DNA from: Archivesica marissinica
Lineage: Eukaryota; Mollusca; Bivalvia; Venerida; Vesicomyidae
Reading direction: 5' to 3'
NCBI GenBank assembly: GCA_014843695.1
Contig: CM026386.1
Coordinates: 11,349,814 to 11,413,813, forward strand
DNA: 64,000 nt
Shown here: in pieces, positions 18,254 to 31,200 of the stretch
Numbering within the stretch: the stretch's first letter is position 1
Layout: every line of letters starts with the position of its first letter
The notes under the pieces: generated by a model
What the model saw: the letters and a program-made list of their open reading frames with translations, nothing else
What the model was told of the DNA's origin: nothing
Database searches by the model: none
Made by a program: the position numbers and the translations under genes

Positions 18254-18284
18254 ATCATATGATCGTATTTCCAATACCTTAAAC

Positions 18285-18405
18285 CCCTGACTGAGAAGAT
18301 TTATTGACTGAGAAGATTGACTGAGAAGATTGACTGAGAAGATTTATTGACTGAGAAGATTGACTGAGAAGATTTATTGACTGAGAAGATTTACTGAGAC
18401 GAAAA
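18285..18405. repeat. Minisatellite of TGACTGAGAAGAT units at the right end of the element
   Basis: About eight copies of a 12-13-bp unit, some with a TTTAT extension, end in a divergent copy (TTTACTGAGACG). They lie between the tRNA gene and very AT-rich DNA, close to where composition changes to host. Confidence 0.8.
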
Positions 18406-18620
18406 TATATTTAATTTATATATTTATATATAAAATAAATATATGGGATTTATATAATCGATATATTTATTATCGATTTTTTATTTTACCTATTGGTTTT
18501 TGGCATGATGGTACACTTTTTTACTCTTTATTCAACCAAAAATTTTACAATTATACTGATTTCTTTTGGCATGATGGTACATTTTTTTTTTTTATTCCCC
18601 CCCCCCTATACTACTTCCAT
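18406..18620. other. AT-rich element/host transition with 18-bp direct repeat
   Basis: Nearly pure A/T sequence includes an ATCGAT-centred palindrome near 18,456-18,478. It is followed by two copies of TTTTGGCATGATGGTACA (18,497 and 18,564), then T12 and C9-10 tracts. Composition becomes host-like after about 18,600. The terminal inverted repeat and 6-bp target duplication expected of a Maverick cannot be fixed from this side alone. Confidence 0.4.
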
Positions 18621-19252
18621 ACACTTGTTATATAATCATATCACTGCATGCTGGAACATCAGACCTAGGTAGACACTGAATTATTAAACATCATTAAACA
18701 CAATCTTTTATTTGACTAATCAATTCATTCCGTCTAGTTCGAATAATTAGGTCAATGCCTTTTGATTATGCAGAACGTCATAATATAAAAGACAGTTTAG
18801 GTATACACTAGTACTTCCCATATAAACATATTAATAATTTCTTCCCAGTTCTTTCATAAGAGAAGCTATCCGAAGGTATTATTACGTTATTACTAAGTAT
18901 AACTGTGTCCTTTATTATTATTATTATTTTCCATTATGCAAAAACTACAGATCTGCCACTTTAGACTTTTTGATTGACAGGTCTCGTGGGTTTTAATTGT
19001 TTCGTCGAAATGGGTGATAACTTTGTTCTTTTATCTAATGTTTGTTATATGCCACACGAGAATTCTTCAAGATACGTTGATGTTAGAGGTTTCTTCTATG
19101 TCAATCTTATGTGTGTATATATATATATACATACCAGAATAGAGGGTAATATCCATATCTGGTAAAGAATCTTAGCATAAAAATAGCACTTGACCCCCTC
19201 TAAGCCAAACATCCTCATGATAAGCCAGAACTCGTGATAGCGTAATTGTTAC
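18621..19252. other. Host flank without a recognisable gene
   Basis: No ORF, repeat family or RNA gene is recognised apart from a short (TA)n run near 19,115. The last ~30 bases before 19,253 resemble the 5' part of SINE family A (CGTGATAGC), which is interrupted by the next element. Confidence 0.4.
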
Positions 19253-20132
<880 letters not shown>

Positions 20133-20550
20133 GTAGAGCGTTCGCTTCATATGTGAGATACCCAGAGTTCGCACCCAGCTGTATCCGTTACGATAGTGCC
20201 CTTAGTCAAGGAACTTACATTCCACAGTGCCTCTATCTGTCTGTGTGTAGTACATCGGGATTGAGTGTGTCCCAAAAATCATACATTATTATTCGGCAGT
20301 ATTTCGCTTCATGTGTAAAATTCCCGGAGCTCGCGATCATGTGTAGCCGTTACGATTGTACCCTTAGGCAAGACATTTAAATTTCACATTGTCTCTTGTA
20401 CCCTTAGGCGAGGCATTTAAATTTCACATTGTCTCTACTCTCTCTCTCTCCCTCATGTTGATGGATTTCATCAAAAATGAGCTATCGAGAGCAATTAATA
20501 TAATGTTGTAAAAAGTGTTTCCCAATCGAGCTAAAATTAATTTGTATAGA
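20133..20550 (+). repeat. SINE family A, two damaged tandem copies
   Basis: The first copy (from 20,133, its head interrupted by the hAT element) and the second (about 20,290-20,550) both show a tRNA-like head with TTCGCTTCAT and GTTACGAT, the TGCCCTTAGGCAAGGCATTTAAATT-type body and the final AATCGAGCTAAAAT..TTTGTATA. A body segment around 20,370-20,430 is duplicated. SINE A recurs at least eight times in this window. Confidence 0.75.
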
Positions 20551-20884
20551 AATAGATATAGAAAATCGACCAACATATTTGATTTAGGCAGGAACCTTGT
20601 AAATAAAGTTTTAAAGATTTGGTTGAGTTTTCGTGTGTGAACTTTTTGTTAGGAAAATCACATTTGAGGCCAGACAGAGCTTCAGAGTTCGGCAAGAAGA
20701 TGTTTCTATATAGAATGGTTCTATTGTATTATAAAATATTCAAATATTCAAATAATTAAAGAAATATTGAATAGGTTTATTTGAACCTTTACGCTAAAAA
20801 GGATTATCATATATAACTTACCGGCATTTAACTGTATCAACGTAGCACCTGGCAACAATGCTCTTTTTAATAAATACCTTTTAC
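20551..20884. other. No feature seen
   Basis: Unique-looking AT-rich host DNA with a short ATTCAAATA duplication at about 20,740. No gene or known repeat is recognised. Confidence 0.4.
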
Positions 20885-21061
20885 ACTTTATTTATGTTAC
20901 AATAACAATTGAAGCAAGTTTTAGCAACTTATATTAATCACTCTCGTTGACGCGGATGTGGTCATTCGTGTGAAAGGAAACAGGAGTACCCAGAGTACAC
21001 CTGTCCAATCTGGCGACCACCGTACCATATCACATACTTCCCGGTCCGAGGATCGAACCAG
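20885..21061 (-). repeat. SINE family D, minus strand
   Basis: This copy is recognised by the AATTGAAGCAAGTT..ATATTAATCACTCTCG tail, then the ATTCGTGTG and GGCGACCACCGTACC body, then a tRNA-like head with GGTCCGAGGATCGAACC. Other copies lie at 27,803, 30,021 and 46,918. Confidence 0.75.
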
Positions 21062-21147
21062 TCTCTTTTACATCAGATGAAATAAATATTACTACGTACA
21101 GCACCTGTTATTACCAGGTGCTGTTACTGACAGCAATGATGTTCTCA

Positions 21148-21413
21148 AACGTTTATTTATCGTCGCTAACGGTTGCCCATATGAGCGACGCATCCTTCCT
21201 GGAGAGATTAGTCATTTTAGATGTTTGGAGGATAATGCAATGGTACAGACATAATTCCTCTTGTTCTTTTACGTGTACGGTGTATAGCACCGACACGAGA
21301 CCTCGGTTTAAAGTCCTGTCTGTTAACTTTATTAGGGTTAGACGGGGGATCGAACCTGCGATCCATGTATTCCCAGTCCATCATTGTTAACCACTGGACT
21401 ACGTATCCGTCTG
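21148..21413 (-). repeat. SINE family C (tRNA-Thr-like head), minus strand
   Basis: The tail is TTTATTTATCGTCGCTA.CGGTTGCCCATATGAGCGACGC. The head ends with GATCGAACCTGCGATC and TTGTTAACCACTGGACTAC. Plus-strand copies at 35,654 and 39,958 show a Thr-like GGT anticodon loop. Confidence 0.75.
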
Positions 21414-21689
21414 TCAATAAGTGGGAAATGATACAGGTGAATACATCGATACATGTATACATCATATGAGCTGTTTAATATTTAATTTAGATACTGTATG
21501 ACTACTCCAAATAAGTATTTGCTTTAGCTCGATTTGAGGTTTGCCTTGTTCGTATTATATTTCTGAAACTGGCAAACGTGTGGGTGTTTAGAAGGATCCT
21601 CGTACAATCTAGACGTAGACTATAATACATGTATATGTTCACTAACAAATGTGGAAATTCTATATGGAAAAGGCTATTGAAGAACTATG

Positions 21690-21798
21690 TTATTAGTAAT
21701 TGCGCATGCGTAATATATGACACTTGTTACGAGCGGAAGTCAGAAAGTTGTCAATAATTTTGAAAGTTTTTACCATTTACAGCCGGTGATACAAACAG
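21690..21798 (+). promoter_or_regulatory. Candidate promoter and non-coding first exon of the host gene
   Basis: TGCGCATGCGT at 21,701-21,711 matches an NRF1 site and CGGAAGT at 21,734-21,740 matches an ETS/GABP site. This pair is typical of TATA-less housekeeping promoters. A good 5' splice site (CAG|GTAAAC, exon end 21,798) follows 60 bp later. The first coding exon at 25,254 begins downstream of a 3' splice site, so an upstream non-coding exon must exist; this is the best candidate. Inference only. Confidence 0.4.
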
Positions 21799-21869
21799 GT
21801 AAACGGTATTATTGATACTCCTTACTTTGTAATATAATTGCTTTCATAAGACCAGAGTAATTTAAGGTC

Positions 21870-22675
21870 TTAGGCACAGGCACCAGACACAAAATATTTA
21901 TTTTTTTTTGGCCTATGGCAATATAGTAAGTAATATATAATAAAGGCAACCAACGAAATTGAAACATGCATGCAGAAACATCGACGAGAAACTAGGTAAA
22001 AACGACCAGATCACTGATATGCCCTTGTGGTCCCGACCGGAAGACCTTATTCTATCAACATATACTTTTTATTTCATCGAGATCGGTCAAATAACACCAG
22101 AATGGCACATTGTTTCATCGTAAACAGCAGAACATGCAATGTTGTCGTTTGGCTGGGCGTTCGGTTTTTGACAATATCCGATGTGAATGAGTGCTGTTTT
22201 CTCATTGGTCAAAAATGAAACATGTAAATACATATAGAAACAGCAGCCAATGAAATTCCGCTGTATATTCACCGCGGATCTTATCCAAAATGGAACAATT
22301 ATTGAATTTTACTTTTGTTTTGTATTTGTTCCCTGTATTGCTCTGTTGGATCTGCACGCCGAGGCTGCAAACAGCATGATTCGTGAGAGAAAGATTCCAT
22401 TTAACGAAGTAGGAGTGATTTTTAGATGTATGAGTATTACACTGGGTAAAACGACGAGAAAACATACTGCCAAATCAAAAACCGAATGCCCAGCCAAAAC
22501 GACAACATTTCATTTCCTGCTGTTCACGATGAAACAATGTGCCATTCTGGTGTTATTTGACCGATCTCGATGAAATAAAAAGTATTTATTGATAGAATAA
22601 GGTCTTCCGGTCGAGACCACAAGGGCATATCAGTGATCTGGTCATTTTTACCTAGTTTCTCGTCGATGTTGGGTG
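21870..22675. mobile_element. Foldback element with ~190-bp inverted arms
   Basis: The left arm (about 21,985-22,165) and right arm (about 22,480-22,672) are inverted copies. For example, GATCACTGATATGCCC is at about 22,010 and its complement at about 22,625; GGCACATTGTTTCATCG and its complement flank the centre. The ~300-bp centre holds no gene. The left part from 21,870 is also found once, in direct orientation, at about 47,815-48,030. Confidence 0.75.
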
Positions 22676-22943
22676 GTCTTAGGGTATTGTAGATTTCAAA
22701 GCACAGATTCGTACCTCACTACCTGTCCCAGGCCAGACAAGCGCGTCCCAGTCACTCGGCATTATGATTGGGAGTAGATGGACCTTGTCTTTACTCAAAC
22801 CGTAATCACTTAAATCAGATTCGATATTATTCCAACATGGGCAATGATAGCCAGATGAGATCGCAGCATTGGCCTATAAGCCGACAATAGAATGAGTATC
22901 CTGTGTAACCAATAACCTGTGTGTATTCCGGCGTGCGTAGTTC

Positions 22944-23020
22944 ATCGGCCCAGCTAGCTCAGTTGGTAGAGCTGTCCTACTAGTCTTCGGGAGGTCGTGG
23001 GTTCCAGTTCAAGTTACACG
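22944..23020 (+). repeat. tRNA-like sequence (SINE head or tRNA relic)
   Basis: It contains a canonical A box context (TAGCTCAGTTGGTAGAGC) and a degraded B box (GGGTTCCAGTTCAAG, with an insertion). No closing acceptor stem is seen, so it is scored as a relic rather than a tRNA gene. Confidence 0.55.
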
Positions 23021-23130
23021 TCTGGTCACTAACTTTTGCGCTCTGCTTGGTCACTTTGTGCAAATATTGTTCACTGTCAAACAAGCATAATGAAATATCG
23101 CGTATGTATATATGTTCCATTGCAGGGACC

Positions 23131-23423
23131 CAGGGATCATTCTAGAGGGCGATGTGCGCGAAATTGTCGCCCTAGGGACCCTGACTTCGCCCTCTGGGTG
23201 CCCCACTTATTTTTGGGTTTTTACGATTTTCAAACAATCTTTTGTCGTCTGATAAGATACACTGGCCCATTATAAAGCACTCCTTCTATTCAAATGTTGT
23301 ATTTAATAGTTGTACTGTGCATTTTAACCCTATTTTGCAGAAGTATATTAAAGAACACCATTTAAGAAAGCGATCACGCGCTTTCTCACTTCTCCCAAAA
23401 ATTCTGACCTAGAATGAACCCTG
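23131..23423 (+). mobile_element. Short hAT-like MITE (family H), copy 1
   Basis: The termini are CAGGGATCATTCTAG and, read inward, CAGGGTTCATTCTAG. The flanking GGACC is a 5-bp target duplication. Inside are the TCGCCCTAGGGACCCTGACTTCGCCC block and an AAAGCGATCACGCGCTTTC segment. Copies at 35,129, 43,865, 59,983 and 63,553 have the same ends. Confidence 0.8.
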
Positions 23424-23852
23424 GGACCTACACTTGTTTTCCTGGACAAGCTTAGCAGACCTAAGCTGTTAACCAGTACTAAGCAATGTTTATGAGATGC
23501 CTTGCTCAATGACACTACATACGTAGCCTGACCCAGTATCGAACCCTGTACCGTTCAATTTCATTGGCATTTATTCTGATATCACTGCTAATGGGTACCG
23601 GGTATTCACCGATATTAGGGTCACTAGGGAATAATAGTATCCGAAAAACCGGAACTAGACTTGCACTATGCAAATAGGATAGTTAAAGAAGCCAAAAACC
23701 CCAAAACCCCAAGTCAGGTTTTGAACATACGACTGCCCAATCCTCCATTGCCCGACCATGTTTGAAAACTGTCCCACATGAAGATTCAATGTGACTTTAA
23801 ATGAAAAGATTTTACACATTTTTTATCTGATCAATAATCAATTTGCCTACAG
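23424..23852. other. No feature seen
   Basis: Host DNA without a gene or recognised repeat. A CCCCAAAACCCC-type low-complexity stretch lies near 23,700. Confidence 0.35.
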
Positions 23853-24843
23853 CAGGGCTCGACAAATTCTTTTCGAACTGACTTGCCCGGGACAAGTGAC
23901 ACTGGCAAACTGACTTGCCCCAATGTGAATTTGACTTGCCCCAATTATTATGCTAAATGTCGAATGATGGCTTACACTAGTTAAGTCTATGAATAACATC
24001 ATCATAGTATATAATGAAAAGTCATTTCGCGTTTTGAATCGTATTTAATATCCTTTTTACCCTCAGTGAGTTTCACTTTCTTGGAAGTAGGCACACATTT
24101 TAAATCTAGTTTCCGTTTTTTACTTTCACTTTCATTGGAGTTAAAGAATTTTAGCAAACTTATTGTAATTGAACATGCATTTGAATGATAACAGGGGATT
24201 TGGGGCTTAATTATAAAACAATGTGTACCGGTATACATTTGTAATCTGATAATTACCCGAGTTCTAACTGTTTAATTTTGTCAATTATAACTTACAAATT
24301 TACAATACATCAATGGAATTGGCCTGTCTTCTCTTAATCGACACCATAGGTGTAGAAAACATGTACTTACTGTGTATGTACTCGTGGATAATGTCCTTGC
24401 TATGACTAATGTGTAATTAACAAGTATATAAGCAATGCATTGACAGATTCTTTGATATTTCGCCGGCGACTCCAAATTGTAGAAATTAAGAAAGCGCCCG
24501 GATGTTAAAAGCACCGTAGTCTATTTAATAGGACTAATTTGATAAGTGCAAATAAAACAATTGAAGCGTAACGAGAGCCTCGATTGGTTAAATGTTTGGG
24601 GCGATACCCGTCATTCATAGCATGTAGTCTGCAGGGTTTACAATCGATAATGGGTCCTATCATGACAAGAAACAGTTGATTAGTTGTTTAATCTGTTAAT
24701 TGATATGTTTATTCGACACCTGTCCGATAATCACATCCATAGCATTTTGACTTGCCCGGGACTAGACTCTAGTTGACGGCCACTTGCCCGAACATTGTTT
24801 TGACTTGCCCCGGGTGTCGGGCAATAGGATTTGTCGAGCCCTG
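23853..24843. mobile_element. Non-autonomous hAT-like element, ~1 kb
   Basis: The ends are CAGGGCTCGACAAAT and, read inward from the right, CAGGGCTCGACAAAT, a perfect 15-bp terminal inverted repeat. Flanks CTACAG and CTACTG form a 5-of-6 target duplication. GACTTGCCCCGGG-type repeats lie just inside both ends. No transposase is recognised; a Lys-rich minus-strand ORF at 24,002-24,238 could be a remnant. Confidence 0.8.
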
Positions 24844-24882
24844 CTACTGTACAACATGCTAATGGTTATTTAAAGTGTATTT

Positions 24883-25118
24883 GTGGAAGTCATGATAGTG
24901 CAGTGGATGCGCGATCGCTTCAGGTGCGAATGGTCCTGAGTTCGAGCCCCACTGGAGCCGTTATGATTGTGCCCTTAGGAAATTGAGGCATTTAAATTCC
25001 ACATTGCCTCTTCTCTCTCCCTCGTGGTGATGGATTCCATCAGGAATGAGGTCTCGAGAGTGATTTATATAAGTTGAAATAACTTGTTTCGCAATCAAGC
25101 TAAAATAAATTTGTATAG
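24883..25118 (+). repeat. SINE family A, near full-length
   Basis: It has a tRNA-like head (GGAAGTCATGATAGTGCAGTGG to GTTCGAGCCCC), the body GCCTCTTCTCTCTCCCTCGTGG and the tail AATCAAGCTAAAATAAATTT. It lies just upstream of the first coding exon of the host gene. Confidence 0.85.
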
Positions 25119-25244
25119 ACTAAAGTGTATTAATTGTGACCACTAGTTATTATACCTTGGTTTAAACAGAGAGTTGATTGCTTTCATATTATGTTGCAAG
25201 ATTTGTTTTGTCTGATTAACATTCATCTCGTGTATTATTTTCAG

Positions 25245-25266
25245 GAATCAATAATGGCAGATGAAG
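25245..25266 (+). CDS. Host gene coding exon 1 (start codon)
   Basis: The 3' splice site TTATTTTCAG precedes GAATCAATAATGG. The ATG is at 25,254; the exon ends G|GTGAGT after MADE plus one base (phase 1). The bases before the ATG are 5'UTR. Confidence 0.8.
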
Positions 25267-28200
25267 GTGAGTACTCAACCAGTTTTAAAATACCTTTTTT
25301 TAAATATATTTTTTTAAAGTTTTATAAATACTGGTATTCACTTACATTCTGTCCAATCTACTGGAAGGCTTGAGCCGGAGGTTGACTGGGAGAAATAATC
25401 ACCCTGAGCTGCTGCCTCATTTCTCCCTATTTTAGGTACATGTATATAGATTATTTTACATTGTGATATTATAAGCCAATATTTATCACCAAGGTTCTCT
25501 GTAACATGTATCCAAAGTCTTCTTGCTATTTTAGAACATGGCTAAGCTAGAGGGGTGGCCAAGTTGTTAAGATTGTTGACCTTCAATGCTATAGGTTCGA
25601 GCCCCACTGGGGGCTACGTCCATGTCACCATATAATCTAAGCTGTTTGTGTGCTTTTAAGCTCCACAAACAAACAAATTCTGCTTGATTGCGATTTAGGA
25701 GACGTTGTCTCTGAATCGTGTATTTCTGCACCTTGACTCAAACAATTTACATGTAATTTTCCCATCTGATTGTGGCTGTGTCCCGTGATGCAATTTTCCC
25801 GTCTGATTGTGGCTGTGTCCTGTGATGCAATTTTCCCGTCTGATTGCGACTGTGTCCCATGATGTAATTTTCCCGTCTGATTGCGGCTGTGTCCCATGAT
25901 GTAATTTTCCCATCTGATTATGGCTGTGTCCCATGATGTAATTTTCCCGTCTGATTACCCCCAACAACCCCACGGCTGTGTCCCATGATGTAATTTTTCT
26001 CAAAATTATGTTGGCCTATTAGCACTTGTTTCATGGGATTACAACATCGAATTTAGCACTCACATTTTGCGAGTAGAAATATAAAATGCCGTAGAAAACA
26101 ACTGTTTGGCTGGTTTTTCGTTTTGGGCCAATTGACGTGTTTTTTATTATTGATCCGAGTCAATAAAAAAAATCCAGTCTGCGTAAGTTTTCTAGCATTT
26201 GTGGTGAGAGGGGGTAACAATCGCAAGTGCATGTACCTGAGTCTAGTTGGGCGATTCTGCCCTTAAAAAGACAATTTGCCCATCTCCAAAAACAATTTTT
26301 AAAAAATAAACGTCGAGACGAAGCTTGATGAAACAGTCCGCTCAATTCGCCCTATTCCGACAGTCTGACCGACATTTTATCAAATTTGTGAAAAGAATTC
26401 AACTGTTGCGAGTTGACAATTTAGGTACTTGCAAAGATTTTCCGGTGCACAAAAACGTTAAATTCTAGCCCTGTGTGTATTGAGCAGTGGGATCGCTATT
26501 TTCATACATGATTTTGTGTGCATTTAAATGTATAACAAGTGCATTTTCCCCTTGTAAAAAAGTAGGTGTATTGTTCACAAACTATTAGGCTATTCACTGA
26601 TAAATATGGTGTTAATGAGACCGGAGTAGAATTAGCTACATAAACCAGACCGTCCCCGGGGTGCACTAGCACCTGGTAATAGCTCTCTGTGAGTTGAGCC
26701 CAGTCAGGCAATACACATAACATGCCGATTGCAATGATATATTTTGTCTCCTTAGTAACAATGCAATAATATTATATTGATTAACCATGCAAATTTGTGA
26801 CGCAATCATGCACATCACATGACAAACTTTGTATGGTTATGGAAAGAGTTAATATTTAAGAAATAATAAGTATCAACCGTGGTATATCGCAGAATAACCT
26901 GAGTTTGAAGTTCTTATGTGTAGAAATATATCACGAAGGCCGATACTTATTATTTCGATTCTAACACGACTTACTTCTAATAATTTTAGACGAGAATCAA
27001 AGGAGTATTTTCTTCAAACGCTATGCATTTGGCTATCGAAATTTCCTCCCGCGTAAGGGGTGATGACGTTATTTTTTATGGAAAATATCAATCTAGTGCA
27101 TAAATGAACAAAAGTTGTAACTGATAAATAATTTTATTTATTTTGTCAAATAAAACTGTACAGAATAGTAACTGAAACGTTACTTAACAGAAAAACAAGA
27201 CTGACAAGAGATTATCTGATTCTAAAAATAGCTCACTTCCGCGAATTCCCACGGTAGTATTTACAAACATCACATGACTTTCATTCATAAAACTTTTACA
27301 CGCATTGTATAAATGGAATAGCCAAACAACAGTGCGCGCGCAACATAGTTCAAGGTAGGTATATCGCAGAATAACCCGAGGTAGATTTTACTCTACAAGT
27401 ATATATGTTATTAGCTGGGTCGTGTTAGAATTAACATTAACTCATGTCTCCCCCCCCGCATAAAAATGCATAATTAAGAACATTATATGTTTCATCAATT
27501 TGTCTTTTTGCCAAATGGTTATATATGGCAGGCTTCTTGCTCACTGTTTATGTGGATATATCTTCAATGAATGCTAAACTGAGGTCAAGGTCGTCCTTTG
27601 CTTCCATATTTCTCGATTACTAATTTTACAAATTTCAGAAAAGATTTTTATGAAACCTATTTGTCTCTGAGAAAATGAGTTATGTCAATTTCCCGAGGAA
27701 TAGCTTGCCAGTCAAGGTTACTATACTAGTGCTAGTATTATAGTCAGTAGGTCAAGGTCACTGTTTATTTTGTTGTCAGTAAGTCAAGGTTAGTAAGTCA
27801 CGGCTGTCCGATTAGCACAGTGCAGCGGTTAGCACGCTCGCTTCTCACCAATGCAAACCGGGAAGTATGTGAGATGGTAAGGTGGTCGCCGGATCGGACA
27901 GATGGGTTTTCTCCGGGTACTCGCAATCGTTGTAAAATAAATATAGTTTTAAAGTCAAGGTCAATGACTTAGTGCATGTTTAGAAAGGATAGAAAAAGGT
28001 TACAGAAGTTGAACAGAACAATCATTCTTGTGACACTGACAATAGAGTGGAACCTGTGTTAGTTGTCACCTCCATTAAGCAGCTAACCTGTATTAAGCAG
28101 CAAGATTCCCAATATGTTGATTTATTATATATTTCACCTGTGTTAAGCCGCCACTTTCTGTGATTCCCTTGGCCAGGGTTCCCACTGTCGGTCACCAATT

Positions 28201-31200
28201 GCGACAAAAACAAATATTGGCACTAAATTTTGTGATTTGGCGCAACTTTTAAAAAAAGTTAGTTGGCTCCAAGGTTTTTCAATTGGCGACAGAAGTGGCG
28301 CAGACAAACATTCACACAGAGGGAACCCTGCTTGGCTGGCTGCTTATGACAAGTTTGACTGTGTATCATTTCGTGATTCCAGAAATAATAATGACCCCTT
28401 CTAAGAAAGGGAAAGCGACTCACATTAGAATTGAACGGAAGAAGAAGCTGGACTTTGGCGGAGATGGCGCTGAGGGCAGACACCATATTGCAGGCGGCGA
28501 ACACTCGGGGCTCATTGTCAACAAGTCATCACAAGGTAGAAATATGATAATATTTATAAGTTTTTTCAATGGCATGCTTTCCCTAGATAAATATCGAGTG
28601 CTTGGATTTTTGCTTTGTGAGTGGCAAATACTATTGGCAGATAATTTGACAATTTTAAAGAAACATTTACAGAGTAAAATATTGACCCTTAAAATGCCGA
28701 ATAAATTGGAAGGAATGTGCAAACAACATATATCCAAATGATGAGATCAGCCAATGTGGAATGCCACGTCTGATCAGGATCTTTGTTGCTTGCTAGTTAG
28801 CCAAGTGTTTTAACTCCACTATCGAATAGCAGACAACATAGAGCCTGATCAGACAGCATGCTTTGTGTCGTCTGGCTTCTATACTGAGACAGAGTGCAAA
28901 AGAAACTTTAGTTGTGATTAGCACTTTAAGTGTTGATGTTTATGATGCATCATGGACACTGAGGATATGAACTCTAGCAAACATTTATTTTGTTAAACCC
29001 TAAACCGTTTGTAGGGGACATGTAGTACTCATTGACAATAATGCATTGTAGGGTTTATTCTAGAGTCTGAAAAGGGGCAGTGTGGGTCTGAAAAGAGGCA
29101 TGGTGCATTTTGAGCCGCAATGAGGTGCGGGTGGGGTATATTAGGTTTAGCCTAGACAATTATTGTGATTGATCAAAGAGACAGTATGGCAGTACATAAT
29201 GGTGAAGCGGGCGGACGTGTTCTAATTTATATATAGGTCTGTCCGCCGGGACACCGCCCAAAGGCACCTGTTGAGGATTATATATATATATATTATTTAA
29301 AAAAGGCAAAGGGCAGGGCGCATTTCCGCTCTAGAAAACCCCTAATATTGAGACTTTAACCCATTCAACCCCAAGTAACTGGCATGGACTGGTGCATGAT
29401 ATTTTTAAACCAATAAATTAATAAGAAAATTACATTTGGATCAGTTCATTTATCATAATGGGTAATTTTTTCTTCTAAAATAGTAATATTACTTGCAAAA
29501 AGTGCAGATCCAGATGAGCCGGCTCATCTGGATCTACACTTTTTGTAAGCCTATTTCAGTGGTGAAAGGGTTAATCTTCTTCTAAATGTGTGTAGGAAAT
29601 ATACTAGTAATCATGTGTTCTTCACATCTACTGGTTATTTTATATGATTAGTGATGTCCGCCTCCGTGGTCGAGTGGTTACGGTCGCTGACTTGTATACC
29701 ACTGTAACCTATCATCACTGATGGTTACGGGTTCGAGCCCCGCTCAGACCGTGTCTCATTTATATGAAAAAGTTGGCAGTTTCTACGGAGGTTTGTGCAC
29801 CCAAGTACTGGTTAACCGCTGGAGCCTGCCCAGGAAAGGTGTTGTTAGGTAAACTGCCCGCCGGTGAAATAGCCCAAAATGGTGCTGATGTAGGCGTAAA
29901 ACCCGAAATATAAAAAATATAACATATAGTGATATTGCACTCAGTTACCACCTATGGAAATCTTCCTCCACCACTAACCGAAGCTGCAAATGCGTTGTTA
30001 AATCCCAATACAAACACTTTTTGATTAGCACAGTTTCTCACCAATGCAACCCGGGTTCGATCCTCGGACTGGGAAGTATGTGAGATGGTACGGTGGTCGC
30101 CAGATCGAACAAGTGGGTTTTCTCCGAATACTCCGGTTTCCCACACACACGAATGACCACATATACGCTTTCATCCGTGTAAGCGAGAGTGATTAATATA
30201 AGTTGTTAAAACTTGCTTCGCAATCGTTGTAAAATAAATACACTTTAAACTTAAACACTTGTTGTTTCAGGTGATGATGAGGAAGATCTTGGCAAGCCGC
30301 AAGTCCAACTCGGATTCAACTGCTTCCTAGTCGACACACAGTCTGGTAAACAGACTTTGGTAAGCTACATTTCTCCGGACATATTAAATCCGGACTTGTG
30401 GAAGTCGTGATAGCTCAATGGTAGCACGTTCGCTTCATGTGCGAAATGCCCGGAGTTCGAGCCCCGCTTGAGCCGTTCATTGGCACACAACCAATCATTA
30501 GCACACCTTGTTCTGAACAGCCAATCATTGGCACACCTTGTTCTGAACGGCCAATCATTGGCACACCTTGTTCTGAACAGCCAATCATTGGCACACCTTG
30601 TTCTGAACAGCCAATCATTGGCACACCTTGTTCTGAACAGCCAATCATTGGCACACCTTGTTCTGAACAGCCAATCATTGGCACACCTTGTTCTGAACAG
30701 CCAATCATTGGCACACCTTGTTCTGAACAGCCAATCATTGGCACACCTTGTTCTGAACAGCCAATCATTGGCACACCTTGTTCTGAACAGCCAATCATTG
30801 GCACACCTTGTTCTGAACAGCCAATCATTGGCACACCTTGTTCTGAACAGCCAATCATTGGCACACCTTGTTCTGAACAGCCAATCATTGGCACACCTTG
30901 TTCTGAACAGCCAATCATTACAAGCCAATTTTTCCTAGTCGTTAAGGCATCCATCCGCCTACGGAGTGGGAGATCGTAGGTTCGAGCCTCGTCAGGGGTT
31001 CATTCTGATATGGTCGGTTGGTGAACCGCCAGCTACATGTAGTTAAATAATGATTGCCTATAAGCCAGGCTCCTGGCCTGCAAGGTTAGGATTTATAAAA
31101 GGTGTCTCGTAAGTCAGAAATACTTGGCCCTTTCAATATGGGTGAAGTGGAAAGTGTAATGGCACAGTGGTAGCGTGTTCACTACAGGTGCGTAAGGCCC

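Noticed and set aside
28283..28741. 152-codon ORF as a single-exon gene
   Set aside because: Only 28,383-28,535 is used, as coding exon 2; the left part is a hAT-like MITE and intron and the right part is intron.
30476..30925. CRISPR-like array of 30-bp repeats
   Set aside because: There are no variable spacers; it is a head-to-tail minisatellite in animal DNA.
30365..30979. ORFs of 156-187 codons on both strands
   Set aside because: Same artefact: a 30-bp repeat keeps several frames open.
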